Below are positions 46,461 through 58,426 of a stretch of 64,000 bases of DNA, piece after piece. Position 1 is the first letter of the stretch. The number at the start of each line of letters is the position of its first letter. Under the pieces are notes generated by a model. That model saw only the letters and a list, made by a program, of their open reading frames with translations, was not told where the DNA came from and searched no databases. Source of the DNA: Antilocapra americana (lineage: Eukaryota > Chordata > Mammalia > Artiodactyla > Antilocapridae). A program made the translations under genes and the position numbers. Where the stretch lies: positions 6,754,638-6,818,637 of the forward strand of contig ML660203.1 of the NCBI GenBank assembly GCA_007570785.1. The letters are read 5' to 3'.

Positions 46461-46770
46461 CTTTAACAGCTTTATCAAGATATAGTTGACACACCATACA
46501 ATTCACCCATTTAAAATGTACAATTCAATGGATCTTAGACTATTCCAAAACATGCCACCATCACCTTAGGCAATTATAGAACACTGTCATCACTGCCAAA
46601 TCCAATGTTATGAAGATTTAAACCTTTGTTTTCTTTTAAGAGTGTACTAGTTTTAGTTCTTACGTTTATGGAGATCTTTATTTTTGAATTAATCTGTGTA
46701 TGTGGTATTAGTTAAGAATCCAACTGCATCCATTTGCATGTGGGTATCCAATTGTTGCCAGGCAGAGAAG
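46461..46770 (-). mobile_element. Old L1, antisense fragments
   Basis: 'tatcaagatatagttgacac' with 'acccatttaaaatgtacaat' and, from 46640, 'aatccaactgcatccatttg' are antisense L1 phrases. These may be two pieces. Confidence 0.6.
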
Positions 46771-46784
46771 AGAAAGCCATGATA

Positions 46785-47165
46785 TTGGTGACGGTAAGCA
46801 GCATAGGCAAAGGTACAGGAGGTTTGTAAGAGCCTGTCACTTGGAGAGATTGGAAGTAGCTCTGAATGATCGGGGGGGGGGCGGAGGTGGGGGAGACAAC
46901 TGAGGGGACGTGGGCAGGAACAGGTCACGACAGGCCCTGGCTGTGCTGCCCAAGGAACCTGGGCTCCATGCCACTGGCGCTGAGAAGCCACGAAGAGTTT
47001 AAGAAAAGGAGGGCGCTATACAAATAGATTTTTGAAAGCTTAATCTGGCTGTAGTGTGATGAAGGGCCTGGAGGGACACAGCTTGGGGTCAGGAGGCACC
47101 TTTAAGAGAATATGCCAAGAGTCCAGGTGAAAACAACAGAGTTCTGATTATGGCAGTGGTATCAA
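46785..47165 (-). repeat. Old interspersed repeat, family unassigned
   Basis: 'ttttgaaagcttaatctggc' with 'gcctggagggacacagctt' (47000-47100) looks like the recurrent old repeat. The orientation is uncertain. Confidence 0.3.
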
Positions 47166-47840
47166 AAAGGCATATTTGTGAGATATGAAATCTTAAATAT
47201 CAGGAGTAGGGTAAATAAATTTCTAAATTCAGCAGGGAGGGGTTTTTCTGCATCAAGATAAAATTCTGAAAGGAAACTAGACAAATAATATATTTGTTTT
47301 CACTGTAGCTAGACTTCAGCGTCCCACTCTACAAACTTAAATTTACAAAGGTTATGACTAGGGCATGTAACCATGTGAGGAAAAATTAGGAAACTGAAAT
47401 ATAATATTCTTACAGTTTAGCCACTCAGAAAAAGTCCTCTTGAAATGAATGACGGTCATGTAACACGGCACCTTCCAGTTACCATTCCGCATACATTCAA
47501 ACCATTTCACATATAACAGAATTGTTTGAAATGCTAAAGGTAAAGGACGCTGGTTTAGCCAAGTCTCTCTTTTTTCCGTGCCTAAGCAAATTCAACAAAC
47601 AAAAGATTTTAAAAGTAAAACCCTTCTCCAGGTAGGCAGTGTAAGACACGTTTAAAGGGGGCAGTAATTGCATATTGATCACCATTTAGGCAAGCTGCAT
47701 GGAGGTGAACTTTGGAATATTCATTGGGCTCAAGTTCAGGCTTTTAGCAATCAATAGCTGTTTGGCCTGACTTTCTTGCGTTGGCTTTATTTGAAATATT
47801 TATTCTACTTGAGGACAAGTAGTTTATCTTAGTCTTAGCT

Positions 47841-47935
47841 GGGTTCATCGGGTTGTCGATCATGCCAAGACCAATGCGGATGCTGGCCGCTATAAAACGG
47901 GTGCTTGTGGCAAAGGACCGCCAGAGTCATCTACT
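47841..47935. other. CpG-retaining short unique element with TATAAAA
   Basis: Six CpGs occur in about 90 bp ('catcgggttgtcgatcatgc', 'gctggccgctataaaacggg') within AT-rich, CpG-poor intron. No repeat family or ORF is recognised. Confidence 0.25.
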
Positions 47936-48064
47936 CTTCTACCAAGGTGCACCTTCTGAGGAGGCAGAAAGGGGAGGAGAGGGAAGTTTCTACTGTTGTT
48001 ATAATCCACTTATTCTTCATTAGACAGAAACACTTTCGTAATAAACATGCATTCTGAGTATGTT

Positions 48065-48560
48065 TGTTCTTTCATCAAATATTTATGAAGTACCTAACAA
48101 GTGCAAGATATTTTTTCCCCCAGCTCGAAGATGCTTTATTGTCAGAGAAACAGAGCTGGGCAAGGGGGCTTGGTGGAGGAGTGGGATGGGGGTAGAGAGG
48201 CACAGCTCATGCTTCTGAGGAGCACAGTTCACAGGGGAGACAGATGTGCAGACCACGGTATACTGAGAAGAGCCAGGTACTACAATGGAGGTGTATACAA
48301 TATGAAGGCAGGGAGGAGGGCTGACTATGAGTCATGGAGGCCTCACAAAGGGCCTTAACCAAGGTGCACTGAATGGCTTTCTCAGATTGGCAAAAAAGAT
48401 AAGGGTATTTCAAGCAGAAACAACAGCATATGCCAAGGCATGAGTAAGCATGTTACATTCAGGGAAGTGGTGCACGGTCCTGTGAGAACATTAAGAGCCA
48501 GAGGGGCAGCAGGAAAAAAATGAAGCCAGTTGATTCTGTGCATTAGGAAGATCACACTTG
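48065..48560 (+). repeat. Old mammalian interspersed repeat, family unassigned
   Basis: 'tttatgaagtacctaacaag' at the start, then 'ggtatttcaagcagaaacaa' and 'cagcatatgccaaggcatga', a long copy of the recurrent old repeat. Confidence 0.45.
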
Positions 48561-48779
48561 CCACAGTAGGTTGGACTGTATCAAGTGAGGGGAAGAAGAA
48601 GAAGTAGAAGAAAGAGGGGAAATACACAGAAGGCAGAGGCCCTGGTAAAAAAAAAAGGCGAAGTAACAGAAGACTATGGGTGAAAAGAGGTGAGTTCAGA
48701 TTGATCCTGGGTGCTGGTGAGACACCAGCTTAGACTTACTGGTCTGCAGTCCAGGAATGAGATTAAAAACAGGGGGACA

Positions 48780-49078
48780 TGGACTTCCCTGGTAGTACAG
48801 TGGATGGCAGTCCGCCTGCCAATGCATGGGACACAGGTTCGATCCCTGGTCTGGGAGGATTCCGCATGCTGCAGAGCGACTGGGCCCATGCGCCATAACC
48901 ATTGAGCCCGGCAAGTTGCAGCTCCTGAAGCCAGAGCACCTGGAGCCTGTGCTTCACAAGAGAGGCCACCACAGAGGGAAGCCTGTGCACTGCAACTAGA
49001 GAAAGCCCCCGTGCAGCAATGAAGACCAAGTGCAACCAAACACAAATAAATAAATAAATATAATTATTTTTTAAAAAT
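48780..49078 (+). mobile_element. CHR SINE, full length
   Basis: 'gacttccctggtagtacagt', 'acacaggttcgatccctggt', 'gcaactagagaaagcccccg' and an AAAT tail are all present. A 45-bp Bov-like scrap ('gtgtgctcagtcacttccaa') follows at 49087. Confidence 0.93.
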
Positions 49079-49796
49079 GGAGGGAAATGTGTGTGCTCAG
49101 TCACTTCCAACTCTGTAATCCCATGTGTAAGAATGATTAAATCTATGGCTAGTAATTGAATCAATGATATGAAGACTACCCTAAGAGGGTGAACAAAATA
49201 TGCAGAAAAGAGGGATTAAACCCTGGAGGAAACTTATTCGAAAGACAAGTAAAAGAGTTAAAGTCCACTACCTTCTCAACCAGAAGACCCTGAGGAATCA
49301 AGACAAAAAAAGTGACAGGCAGTGATAGTCTTCTTTAAAAGACACTATGAACCATAAACTTATTTCTGCAAAAAAACTTGGATAATGCCATATGAGATCA
49401 TTTTCGTTTGCTTTAAAATGTACATGATTAAGTTCACTTCCCCTTAGCTCCCCAAATGTACCACTTTCAGGATTTCTATGAATTAGACATAAGATCAATA
49501 TGACTAAGCTCATAGGTGCTCTCAAAGCACAGTGCCAAAGAACATGAATGCTATGGCAGATGCTAAGAGATATTCCACCTCTAAAATAGAATAGTGGCAG
49601 GCTTCTATACTGCTAGATTCATTTTTTTCAATTTCTTTTCCCATTCATTTTTTATAAACTACTAGTACCAACTATTTCTTGACTGCCTGTGTCAGAAAAC
49701 AAAACAAATATGTAGAAAACAAAGGTAAGATTTTTGTTTCTAGCACTGTAGTAGACATGAAAAACATAGTAAAAATCAAAAACAGAAAGACATGTG

Positions 49797-49890
49797 GGAC
49801 ACTTCTCTGGCAGTCCAGTGATTAAGACTCCATGCTTCCCCTGCACAGCAATGAAGACCCAGCGCAGCCAAAAATAAACAAATAAAATTA
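49797..49890 (+). mobile_element. CHR SINE with internal deletion
   Basis: The head 'gacacttctctggcagtcca' is joined directly to the tail phrase 'caatgaagacccagcgcagc'. The middle is missing. Confidence 0.8.
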
Positions 49891-49901
49891 CATATATATA
49901 T

Positions 49902-50001
49902 AAAGACTCTATCCTTCCAACACAAGGGATGAGGGTTTGATCCTTGCTCGGGGAACTAAGATCCCCCCCATGCTACGAGGTATGGCTAAAAGAAAAAAAA
50001 G
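49902..50001 (+). mobile_element. CHR SINE, second partial copy
   Basis: 'taaagactctatccttccaa' and 'gagggtttgatccttgctcg' are the tRNA-like part without the first bases. A TA run (49893-49901) separates it from the first copy. Confidence 0.75.
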
Positions 50002-50034
50002 AATGCAGGAAAATTCCCAAATATTTTAAAACTA

Positions 50035-50490
50035 AATAATACACTTCTAAATATATCATGGGTCACACACTCAATATCATTAGCCATGAGGGAAATTCAA
50101 ATTAAAACCATAAGACACCTATAAATACCCACTAGAATGACTAAAATACAAAACACCATATATACCTATCATATGATCCAGATATGATAGGATCAACTAT
50201 CATATTGATCCTAGATATGATTCAACTCATAGATATCTATCCAAAAGAAATGAAAAATACTGTTGACCCAAAGATTTTATACATGAATATTAAGAGTAGC
50301 TTTGTTCTTAAAAGCAAAAAACTGGAAATCTAAATGTCCATTAACAAATGAGTAAACAAACTGTGATGTATTCTTAAGTGGAATACTATCCAGCAAAGAG
50401 AAAAGGACAAACAATTGTTACATGTGGCAGAATCTCAAAATAATTATAGTGAGTTAAACAGTTAAACTGAAAGAAAACAAGACAAAACAA
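50035..50490 (+). mobile_element. L1 3' end
   Basis: 'cattagccatgagggaaatt', 'ccattaacaaatgagtaaac' and 'gtggaatactatccagcaaa' are L1 3' wording. Confidence 0.75.
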
Positions 50491-51251
50491 AACAAAACTC
50501 AAGAGTAAAAAAAATTGATGGTTCCTAAAACAGACATATGAATGAATGTACCCTTCTCTTTTCCTTTTTTTCCCTTTTGGTCTATACAGTTAATAATCAG
50601 CATGGGTTCACTGTATTTCTGCTACAGAACCCCAAGCTGCAATTGTACACATCCCTTGGGATCACGGTGGTCTCTTCTTTTTCTAACTGGAACAGGGTTT
50701 TACAACAGAAGTAATAAGCTTCATGTCAACGTTTTCAAGGAAACTGACAATGTAATTCTTCTGTCTCCCACTGGCTTTGTTGTTTCTCAGAGAACACTGA
50801 ACCATTTGATAAAAGGACATACTGTTAAAAAGTGCTCTGTGGAGGCAAGAAGCAAACGTTTTGGAGCACAGTCTGTAATTAAACCCAGTATATTGAAATC
50901 TTATATTTGCAGCAACATCTTACCAAAGACAGACTTCTGTAACTAAGCACAAAGAAATGGCAAACCAGTCTCCATCCAGGGGCAATGAGGCTGTTTTTAT
51001 AGCTCCACCCTCATTTTCTGCTAAATTCTAAAATGGCCATGGCCCCCATAGGTATAATTTAATCTTATTTCTGTGAATTGGACCCTATAAATCTCATCAC
51101 TTCGTTAAACTGCACGATATACTGTAACTCTCCCAAATTTTATTTTTCTCTCAACTGTTCCTGACTACCAAAATACCACTTGGTTCATGCTCATATCTTA
51201 ACTCTCTGGCTGCCAGCCAAGGATCATCCAAATATTCTCTTTGTACCCTAA

Positions 51252-51465
51252 CTCTTCCCAGGTGGCTCAGATGTAAAGAATCTGTCTGCCAATGCAGGAG
51301 ATGAGAGTTTGATCCCAGGCTCAGGAAGATCCCCTAGAAAAGGGAAATGGCAACCCACTCTAGTATTCTTACCTGGAAAATCTCAAGGTCAGAGGAGCCT
51401 GGCGGGCTACAGTCCAGGGGGTCACAAAAGACTCAGACACGACTTAGTGACTAAACAACAACAAC
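51252..51465 (+). mobile_element. Bov-tA SINE
   Basis: 'cttcccaggtggctcagatg' through 'gactaaacaacaacaac', full length. Confidence 0.93.
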
Positions 51466-52479
51466 CTTAACTCCTGACTACCAAGCCAAAAGAATGAGGC
51501 CAAGATACCTGAAATGCAGGGCCTCTGATTTTCTCTTCCTTTTAGGAGAAGAGTTCTCCACCCCGCAAGAGGCTCTGTGGGTCCCACCCTCAACTCATAT
51601 TTTCTCTTTCCTTATCAAAAAACAACAGCGAAAAGAGAAATCCTTTTTTCAGTTCCTATATTCTAGGATGGCTACCTGCTGTTTCTTTCACAGCATGAGT
51701 TCCATTTTTAAATATCACCTCAGCAATCTTTTTCCTTCTTTTTCAAAATGTCTTCATCTATCCTTTGGCAGAGAGAGGAAAAAAAACAAACAAAAAAATA
51801 GCCTTTTTTCTCTTATTGATTCTGTCAAGCACTGTGAAATCCAGACACTCTTAACACAGGAGTGAAAAAAAGTCACCTGACAACTAAACTAACACTGGGA
51901 TGGAAGGGGAAAGAAGAGGGGAAAGGCCTGTGAGGTAAGGGCTAAGAGGTCCTAGACCTCCAAACAGTGCTCAGAAACAAAAACTGAAACTCAGCTACAA
52001 ATCTATATGAAGGGCTTCTTTGAACCTTGAGTAGAAAGGTTATAAGAAATGAATACCTAAACCATAACCCTAAAATACCTAGGAGGAGGATGGAAGAAGA
52101 GAGTTGAGAGGGTCAAGTGTTCCAAGGGGGGATAACAACAAAGGGGGAAAAACAACACTTGCGTTGGCTTTGCTCTGAAGCCCAGCATGGGCACAGGTCA
52201 AACAGGGCAGTGAGCCCAGGACTACAGCTGATGCCTGGCTTTCCTAGAGTCTTGAAGATCAGGTTAACTACCACCCTATTTTATATTCCTCACACACTAA
52301 AAAATTTCACATGAGCAAACAGGACTAAATATCTCTTAAAGGGAGATAACATTCTCAGCTACACGGCTTTTAATAAATCACTCCTCATTCTTTGGGTCTG
52401 TCTATGGGATCTGCCAGCAATTCTATGACCCAATGATTCTAAAAGGCAAAAATATTTCTCAAGACTTCTCTTATTCATT

Positions 52480-52905
52480 TAGAAAATATTTACTGATGCC
52501 TATTATATATTATTGCTAGATTCTGGGGCTACAGAGAGGAAAGCCTGGTTCCTGCTCTCAAGAGTCTTATACTACAGCCAGGACAAACAGATGCTTGACA
52601 CACAGGATGGTAAGTACTCCCACAGGAGTAAGCAAGGGATGCCTGAACCTAATCTCTAAAATCAAGAGGGAGTGTGTGGGTATAAGGACAGGGCAAGGGG
52701 AAATGATATAGGGACACAGGCTTCTTAAAAGAACATCAGCCTAAACATCAGGAGTGAGGTATCCAGAGAAAATAAAGAAGTGTGTTAAGGAATCTAAAAT
52801 AGTTTGGTTTAGAGAATAGAATGTACATGTGTGGGAAAAGGAGAACGAGGAGATGGCCACAGGAGAATGCGGCAGAGGACAGACCCTGAAGGGACTTGGT
52901 ACCAC
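52480..52905 (+). repeat. Old mammalian interspersed repeat, family unassigned
   Basis: It begins 'aaaatatttactgatgccta', continues 'ggggctacagagaggaaagc' and 'gctctcaagagtcttatact', and ends near 'ccctgaagggacttggtacc'. Confidence 0.4.
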
Positions 52906-53774
52906 TTCAAATGTTCATAAACAAATAAATCAAGCTTCATTTTTCAAAAAGTAAATTACACTAACAGAAAAGAAATGGAATAAATTGAAATATTTCCACA
53001 GAAGGAAAGTGAAAGAACTAAAAGACAAAACAAAGTAAAATCTTCAAGAAAACCATCAGAACAAGATAAAGAGAAGGAAAGGGCCAAACACAACAGTCAT
53101 TGTAATAGAATCAAGTATATTAAATTCATCTGCTTAAAAACAAACTCTCACATTGGGCTAAAAATTCCAAAACACAGCTACATGTTCTTAATAGGAGTCA
53201 CATATAATATAAAATGACATAAAAAGTTAAAATAAAATCATAGGAACAGATACAACAGATAAATACAAAATTATAAAAGAATTCAAAACCAATTCATTAC
53301 ATGCAACAAGGAGGACTATTTAACACTAACAAAGATATACAATTCAAGATTAAAATAAAAGAATTAGCATTTACTTGCTGAATAAGCAATGTAGAATATA
53401 ACAAGCAAAAGAGTCAAGAATAAAAGGGGGAAAAAAAAACCCAGTTATATTAAGATACCAATATTACTCTCAAAATTTGACAGATTATAGTTTTTAAAAA
53501 AAATGGATATGGAAGAGTTAAAATATATTTTAAAAATTGATTTAGGAGCTATGTACAGCACATTATACTCTAGGAACACAAACTCTAAGTGTCCACGGAA
53601 TATACACAAAAACTAGCCATCTACAAGGCCACAAATAAAGTCTCAAATTAGAACAGCAGATACTACTCAGCCTATATTTTCTATTAACGTAATAAGAAAA
53701 CAAGACTTAACCACTTGAAACCGTGTGATGAAGCTGAGGAATTTTAAGAGGAAAATTTTAATGTTAAAGTTAGT

Positions 53775-53905
53775 TTGGTTGTTGTTGTTTTTCCTTTGTC
53801 TGTGCCACAAGGCTTGTGGGATCTTAATTCCCTGACCAGGGACTGAACCTGGGCCCTTGGCAGTGAGAGCACAGAGTCCTAATCACTGGACTGCCAGGAA
53901 ATTTC
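53775..53905 (-). mobile_element. CHR SINE nested in L1
   Basis: The plus strand has 'ccctgaccagggactgaacc' and 'cactggactgccaggaaatt', the reverse complement of the CHR head. Confidence 0.85.
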
Positions 53906-55220
53906 TGAATGCTTTTATTTTCAAATAAGAGGATTATTTTTCAAAGCAGTAACCATTCAATACAGATATTTAGAAAAGGGCAACACAATAAATGGAAAGG
54001 AAGAAGAAAATAGTAATTAAAGACATAAAAAAATTCGTGAGATGGCAAAAAGTATACAAATAAACAAAATGCCAAACCAAAAGCAAAGATAATCTCAATC
54101 ACTTTTAACAAAGTTGATTGAGTAAGAAAGCAGGGAAATTTAAATAGATAACATTAAGAGTTATAAAGAAGACATAATGAGCAGAAAATGAAAAAGACGA
54201 AATGGAAGATATAGAAAAGAATTACACAAATACAAGGACAACTTATATTAGTAAACCTGGAAGCCTATGAAATTGAAAATTTCTAGGAAAATACAAAATA
54301 TCAAGTTGTCTTTAAAAATCAGAACACCAATGAAAGAATCAAAGACCTAAGTAAATGGAGAAATATACCATGTTCATGGATTGGGAGTCTCACTGTTGCA
54401 AAGATGTGCATCCTCCCCAAAAGAATCTAAAGATTCATTAGAATGTCAACCAAAACCCTAGCAGTTTTTCTCGAAATTTATATACAAAGACAAAGAAACT
54501 ATAGAACTAGAATAGTTAAAAGTTAATAGTTAATAGTTAAAAAGACATTACGTAAGGGGATTTACATCACATAATTTCAAGAATCAACCAGTCAAAACAG
54601 AGTTGTGTTGGCAAACAGACAGACACATATATCAATGAAGCAGAATAGAAAGCACAAAAAATAGACCCACACATGTAAGATAATTTCCGACAAAAGTGTA
54701 AAGGCAATTAACTGGAAAGTGGACAATCTTTGTAATAAATGATGCCAGAATTGGATGTTTAGATGCAAAAATAAATAAAGCTAAGAACCTCAATTCATAC
54801 CTAATACCAAATATGAAAATTAATTTAAAATCAATCACAGATCTATAAATATAAAACGTAAACCTGACAATTCTAAAAAAAGATATGAAAGAAACTCTTT
54901 GAGACCCTGGTTAGGGAAACATAGTTTATAGGTCATACCAAAAGGACAATTAAAAAAATATGTATATATTTTACAAATTAGACTTTATCAGTAAAACTTT
55001 TGCTCTTTAAAAGACACTGCTAAAAAATGAAAAGGCAAGCCACAGACTAGGAAAAAAATATTTCCAAAACATGTCTCTGATAAAAACTTCTTTCTAGAAT
55101 AAAGAACACTTAAAACTCAATAACACAACCCAAATAAAATTTAGACAATAAGTCTGAACAAAGGGTTGACTTAACAAAAGATGTGAGAAACATCAACATG
55201 AAAAGATGTTTAACAACCTT

Positions 55221-55449
55221 GTTCGTGCCTATGTGCTAAGTTGCTTCAGTTGTGTCCGACTCTTTCTGACTCCATGGACTGTAGCTTACCAGGCTCCTCT
55301 GTCCATGGGATTCTCCAGGCAAGAATACTGGAGTGGGTTGCCATTTCCTCCTCCAGGGGATCTTCCCAACCCAGGGACTGAACCCACGTCTCTTAGGTCT
55401 TCTGCATTGGTAGGTGGATTCTTTACCACTAGCACCACCTGGGAAGCCC
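55221..55449 (-). mobile_element. Bov-tA SINE nested in L1, with duplication
   Basis: 'gtgctaagttgcttcagttg' to 'caccacctgggaagccc'. The flank TTAACAACCTT is identical at 55210-55220 and 55450-55460. Confidence 0.95.
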
Positions 55450-55666
55450 TTAACAACCTTAGTCATCAGTTATATGCAAATTAAAGTCACAATACACACT
55501 CATTCAAATGGTTAAAACTAAAATCTGACTACGCTAAGAATTAGGGAAGATAGAGCAACTGGAATTCTCATGCCTTGCTGGTAAGAATATAAAATGATAT
55601 GATCATTTTGGAAAAGCTTGGTAGTTTCTAATAGTAAATATATATTTACTATATGACTTAGTCATT

Positions 55667-55907
55667 GGTGGCTCAGATGATAAAGAAACTGTGCAATGCA
55701 GGAGACCTGGGTTTGATTCTTGGGTCGGGAAGATCTCCTGGAGTAGGAAATGGCAACCTATTCCAGTATTCTTGACTGGAGAATTCCATGGACAGAGGAG
55801 CCTGGTGGGCTATAGTCCATGAGATCACAAAAAATCGGATAAAACTGAGTGACTCCATGGGATCACAAAGAGTCGGACATAACTGAGTGACTAACACTTT
55901 CACTTTC
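55667..55907 (+). mobile_element. Bov-A2 SINE with repeated 3' segment
   Basis: It starts 'ggtggctcagatgataaaga' and ends 'cactttcactttc'. The end module 'ccatgrgatcacaaaraatc' through 'gagtgact' occurs twice in a row (55818 and 55855). Flanks ATATGACTTAGTCATT (55651-55666) and ATATAACTTAGTCATT (55908-55923) form a 16-bp duplication. Confidence 0.93.
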
Positions 55908-56280
55908 ATATAACTTAGTCATTCATCTCCCAGGTATTTATACAAGAGAAATGAAAATATATGTTTATCTTAAGACTTTTAAGCAGCTTTATACATGACA
56001 GCGAAACAACAGAAAAAACAAATGTCTATGAACAAATGAATAAATAAACATATACTATTAAGCATAAAAAACACACCACTGACACATGCAAAGTAAATGA
56101 ATCTCAAAAACAACCTACTGAGTTAAATAAGCTAACCAAAACACATACTGTATGATTCCATTTTTATGAAATTCTAGAAAGACAATGGTTGACTGGAGCC
56201 AAAGCTGGATTAGTGGGAAGTGACTGTAAAAGGGATCAAGTAAATTTCAGAGGGTGATAAAAATGATCTATACATGCATT

Positions 56281-56517
56281 ATCCAATATGGTAGCCATTA
56301 GCCACATATAGCCATGGAGTATTTGAAATACAGTTAATTTCAGATTTAAGTTGAGGAAACTTAAAATTTAAATAAATTTAAGTTTAAAAATTGATACTTG
56401 ATTCAGTTCTCGGGAAATATTTAACTATGTTTGGAATAAGTGTATTTAAGTATGGGAATCTACTTTTTCAACTGTAAACTGTATGTATTCTAAATAAAAA
56501 CCAAGTACTTTAATGAA
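56281..56517 (+). mobile_element. Old interspersed element with 'ccaatatggtagccatt' start, family unassigned
   Basis: 'ccaatatggtagccattagc' and 'cacatatagccatggagtat' are a well-known mammalian repeat start that I cannot name with certainty. It resumes at 56960-57060 ('aaatgcacactggattttaa'). Confidence 0.5.
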
Positions 56518-56948
56518 GTCAACTAGTCAAGGCTACAGTGTTTTTTTAAACTAGTCAAGGCTATGGTTTTTCCAGTAGTCATGCATGGATGTGAGAGTTG
56601 GACAGTGAAAAAGGCTGAGCACCAAAGAATTGATGCTTTTGAACTGTGGTGTTGGAGAAGACTCTTGAGAGTCCTTTGGACTGCAAGGAGATCCAACCAA
56701 TCCATCCTAAAGGAGATCAGTTCTGGGTGTTCATTGGAAGGACTGGTGTTGAAGCTGAAACTCCAATACTTTGGCCACCTGATGTGAAGAGCTGACTCAC
56801 TGGAAAAGACTCTGATGCTGGGAAGGATTGGGGGCAGGAGGAGAAGGGGAAGACAGAGGATGAGATGGCTGGATGGCATCACCGACTCGATGGACATGGG
56901 TTTGGGTAGAGTTGGATACGACTGAGTGACTGAACTGAACTGAACTGA
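56518..56948 (+). mobile_element. BovB LINE, 5' truncated, with 11-bp duplication
   Basis: It ends in ACTGA repeats. ACTTTAATGAA flanks it at 56507-56517 and 56949-56959. Its first 35 bp repeat the start of its own body ('actagtcaaggctacagtg', then 'actagtcaaggctatggtt'). Confidence 0.95.
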
Positions 56949-57064
56949 ACTTTAATGAAAACTTAGCATGAATTCAGATGTAAATGCAAAATGCACACTG
57001 GATTTTAAAGAGTTAGTACAAAAAATGAATGTAAAATAGATTAGTAATATTTTTACTGATTAAT

Positions 57065-57600
57065 AATATTGGTTACTTATCCCCTTTAGTAACCATATGT
57101 TCATTTTCTATGTCTGTGAGTCTATTTCTATGTTGTAAATAAGTTCATTTGTATCATTTTTTAAGATTCTACATATAAGTGACTTCATGTATTTGTCTTT
57201 CTTTGACTGACTTCACTTGGAATGATAATCTCTAGGTTCATCCATGTTGCTGCAAATGACAATATTTTATTCTTTTATGAGAGAGAATATGGTTCTTTCA
57301 TTACTTTCATGGCTGAGTAATATTCCATTGTATGTATATATAACCACATCTTTATTCATTCATCTGTTGATGGACACAAGAGGCTTCCATGTCTTGGTTA
57401 TTATAAGTAATGTGGCTAAGAAATACTAAGTATTGTAAGTAATGTGGCTAAGAAAAACTCTGTGCATCTTTTCAGATTACAGTCTTCGTCTTTTCCAGAT
57501 ATATGCCCCAAAGTGGGATTTCTGGATCATATGGTAACTCTATTTTTAGCTTTTTAAGCAACCTCTATCTTATTGAGTCTGCACCAATTTATATTCCCAC
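57065..57600 (-). mobile_element. Ungulate L1, 3' region, antisense, segment 1
   Basis: Plus-strand phrases 'gattctacatataagtgact', 'ggctgagtaatattccattg' and 'gggatttctggatcatatgg' are the reverse of L1 ORF2 end and 3' UTR. Confidence 0.88.
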
Positions 57601-57602
57601 TA

Positions 57603-57838
57603 GCTCTGTGCTTCCCAGGTGGCGTTAGTGGTAAAGAACCTGACTACCAATGCAGGAGACATAGGAGATGCAGTTTTGATCCCTGTGTCAGGAAGATCCC
57701 TTGAAGGAGGGCATGGCAACCCACTCCAGTATTCTTACCTGGAGAATCCCATGGACAGAGGCTGGCAGGCTATGGTTTATAGGGTCACAAAGAGTCAGAC
57801 ACGACAGAAGCGACTGAGCACGCACATACTAGCATTAT
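57603..57838 (+). mobile_element. Bov-tA SINE nested in L1
   Basis: 'gtgcttcccaggtggcgtta' through 'gacacgacagaagcgactga'. The short flank ACTAGC is on both sides (57599 and 57829). Confidence 0.92.
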
Positions 57839-58425
57839 AGGAGGGTTCCCTTTTTTCCACACCTTCTCAGCATTTATTACTTGTAGACTTTTTGACAATA
57901 GCTATTCTGACTGGTGTGACGTGATACCTCACTTCAGTTTTGACTTGCATTTCTCTAATAATTAGCAATGTTGAAGATCTGTTCATGCACCTGTTGACTA
58001 TCTTGGCTATCTATACTTCATGTCTTCTTTGGAAAAGTGCCTATGTAGGTCTTCTGCCCAGTTTTTGACTGCTTTTTTTTTTTTTTGACATTGAGCAGTA
58101 AGAGCTGTTTGTATATTTTGGAAATTAAGCCCTTTTCTGCCACACCATTTGCAAACATTTTCTCCCATTCTGGAGGCTGTCCCTTTGTTTTATTTCCTTT
58201 GCCGTGCAAAAGCTTTTTTGCTTGATTAGGCCCCATTTGTTTATTTTTGCTTTTATTTCTTTTGGGTTGGGAGACTGACCTAAGAAAACACTGCTATGAT
58301 TTACATCACAATGCTTTGCCAGTGTTCTCTCCTAGGAGTTTTATGGTGTCATGTCTTTATTTAAGTCTTTAAGCCATGCTGAGTTTATTTTTGTGTATGG
58401 TATGAGGACAGGAGAAGATTTTCTG
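57839..58425 (-). mobile_element. Ungulate L1, 3' region, antisense, segment 2
   Basis: 'gactggtgtgacgtgatacc', 'gtttgtatattttggaaatt' and 'cattctggaggctgtccctt' continue the same L1 in antisense. Confidence 0.9.
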
Positions 58426-58426
58426 A

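Larger units (their letters stand above)
52950..56280 (+). mobile_element. Old L1 LINE, 3' two to three kilobases, with nested SINEs
   Basis: A run of L1 ORF2/3' UTR phrases is present: 'caaatgagtaaa'-like, 'aaatggagaaatataccatg', 'tggattgggagtctcactgt', 'gaatcaaccagtcaaaacag', and 'cacatactgtatgattccat' at the end. It is broken by a CHR (53775) and two Bov SINEs (55221, 55667). No intact frame remains. Confidence 0.7.

Noticed and set aside
50542..50946. 134-codon open frame on the plus strand in mostly unique sequence
   Set aside because: The protein has no recognised domain, it sits in intron antisense to CTNNBL1, and no splice, promoter or poly(A) context supports it. Length is within chance for 64 kb.
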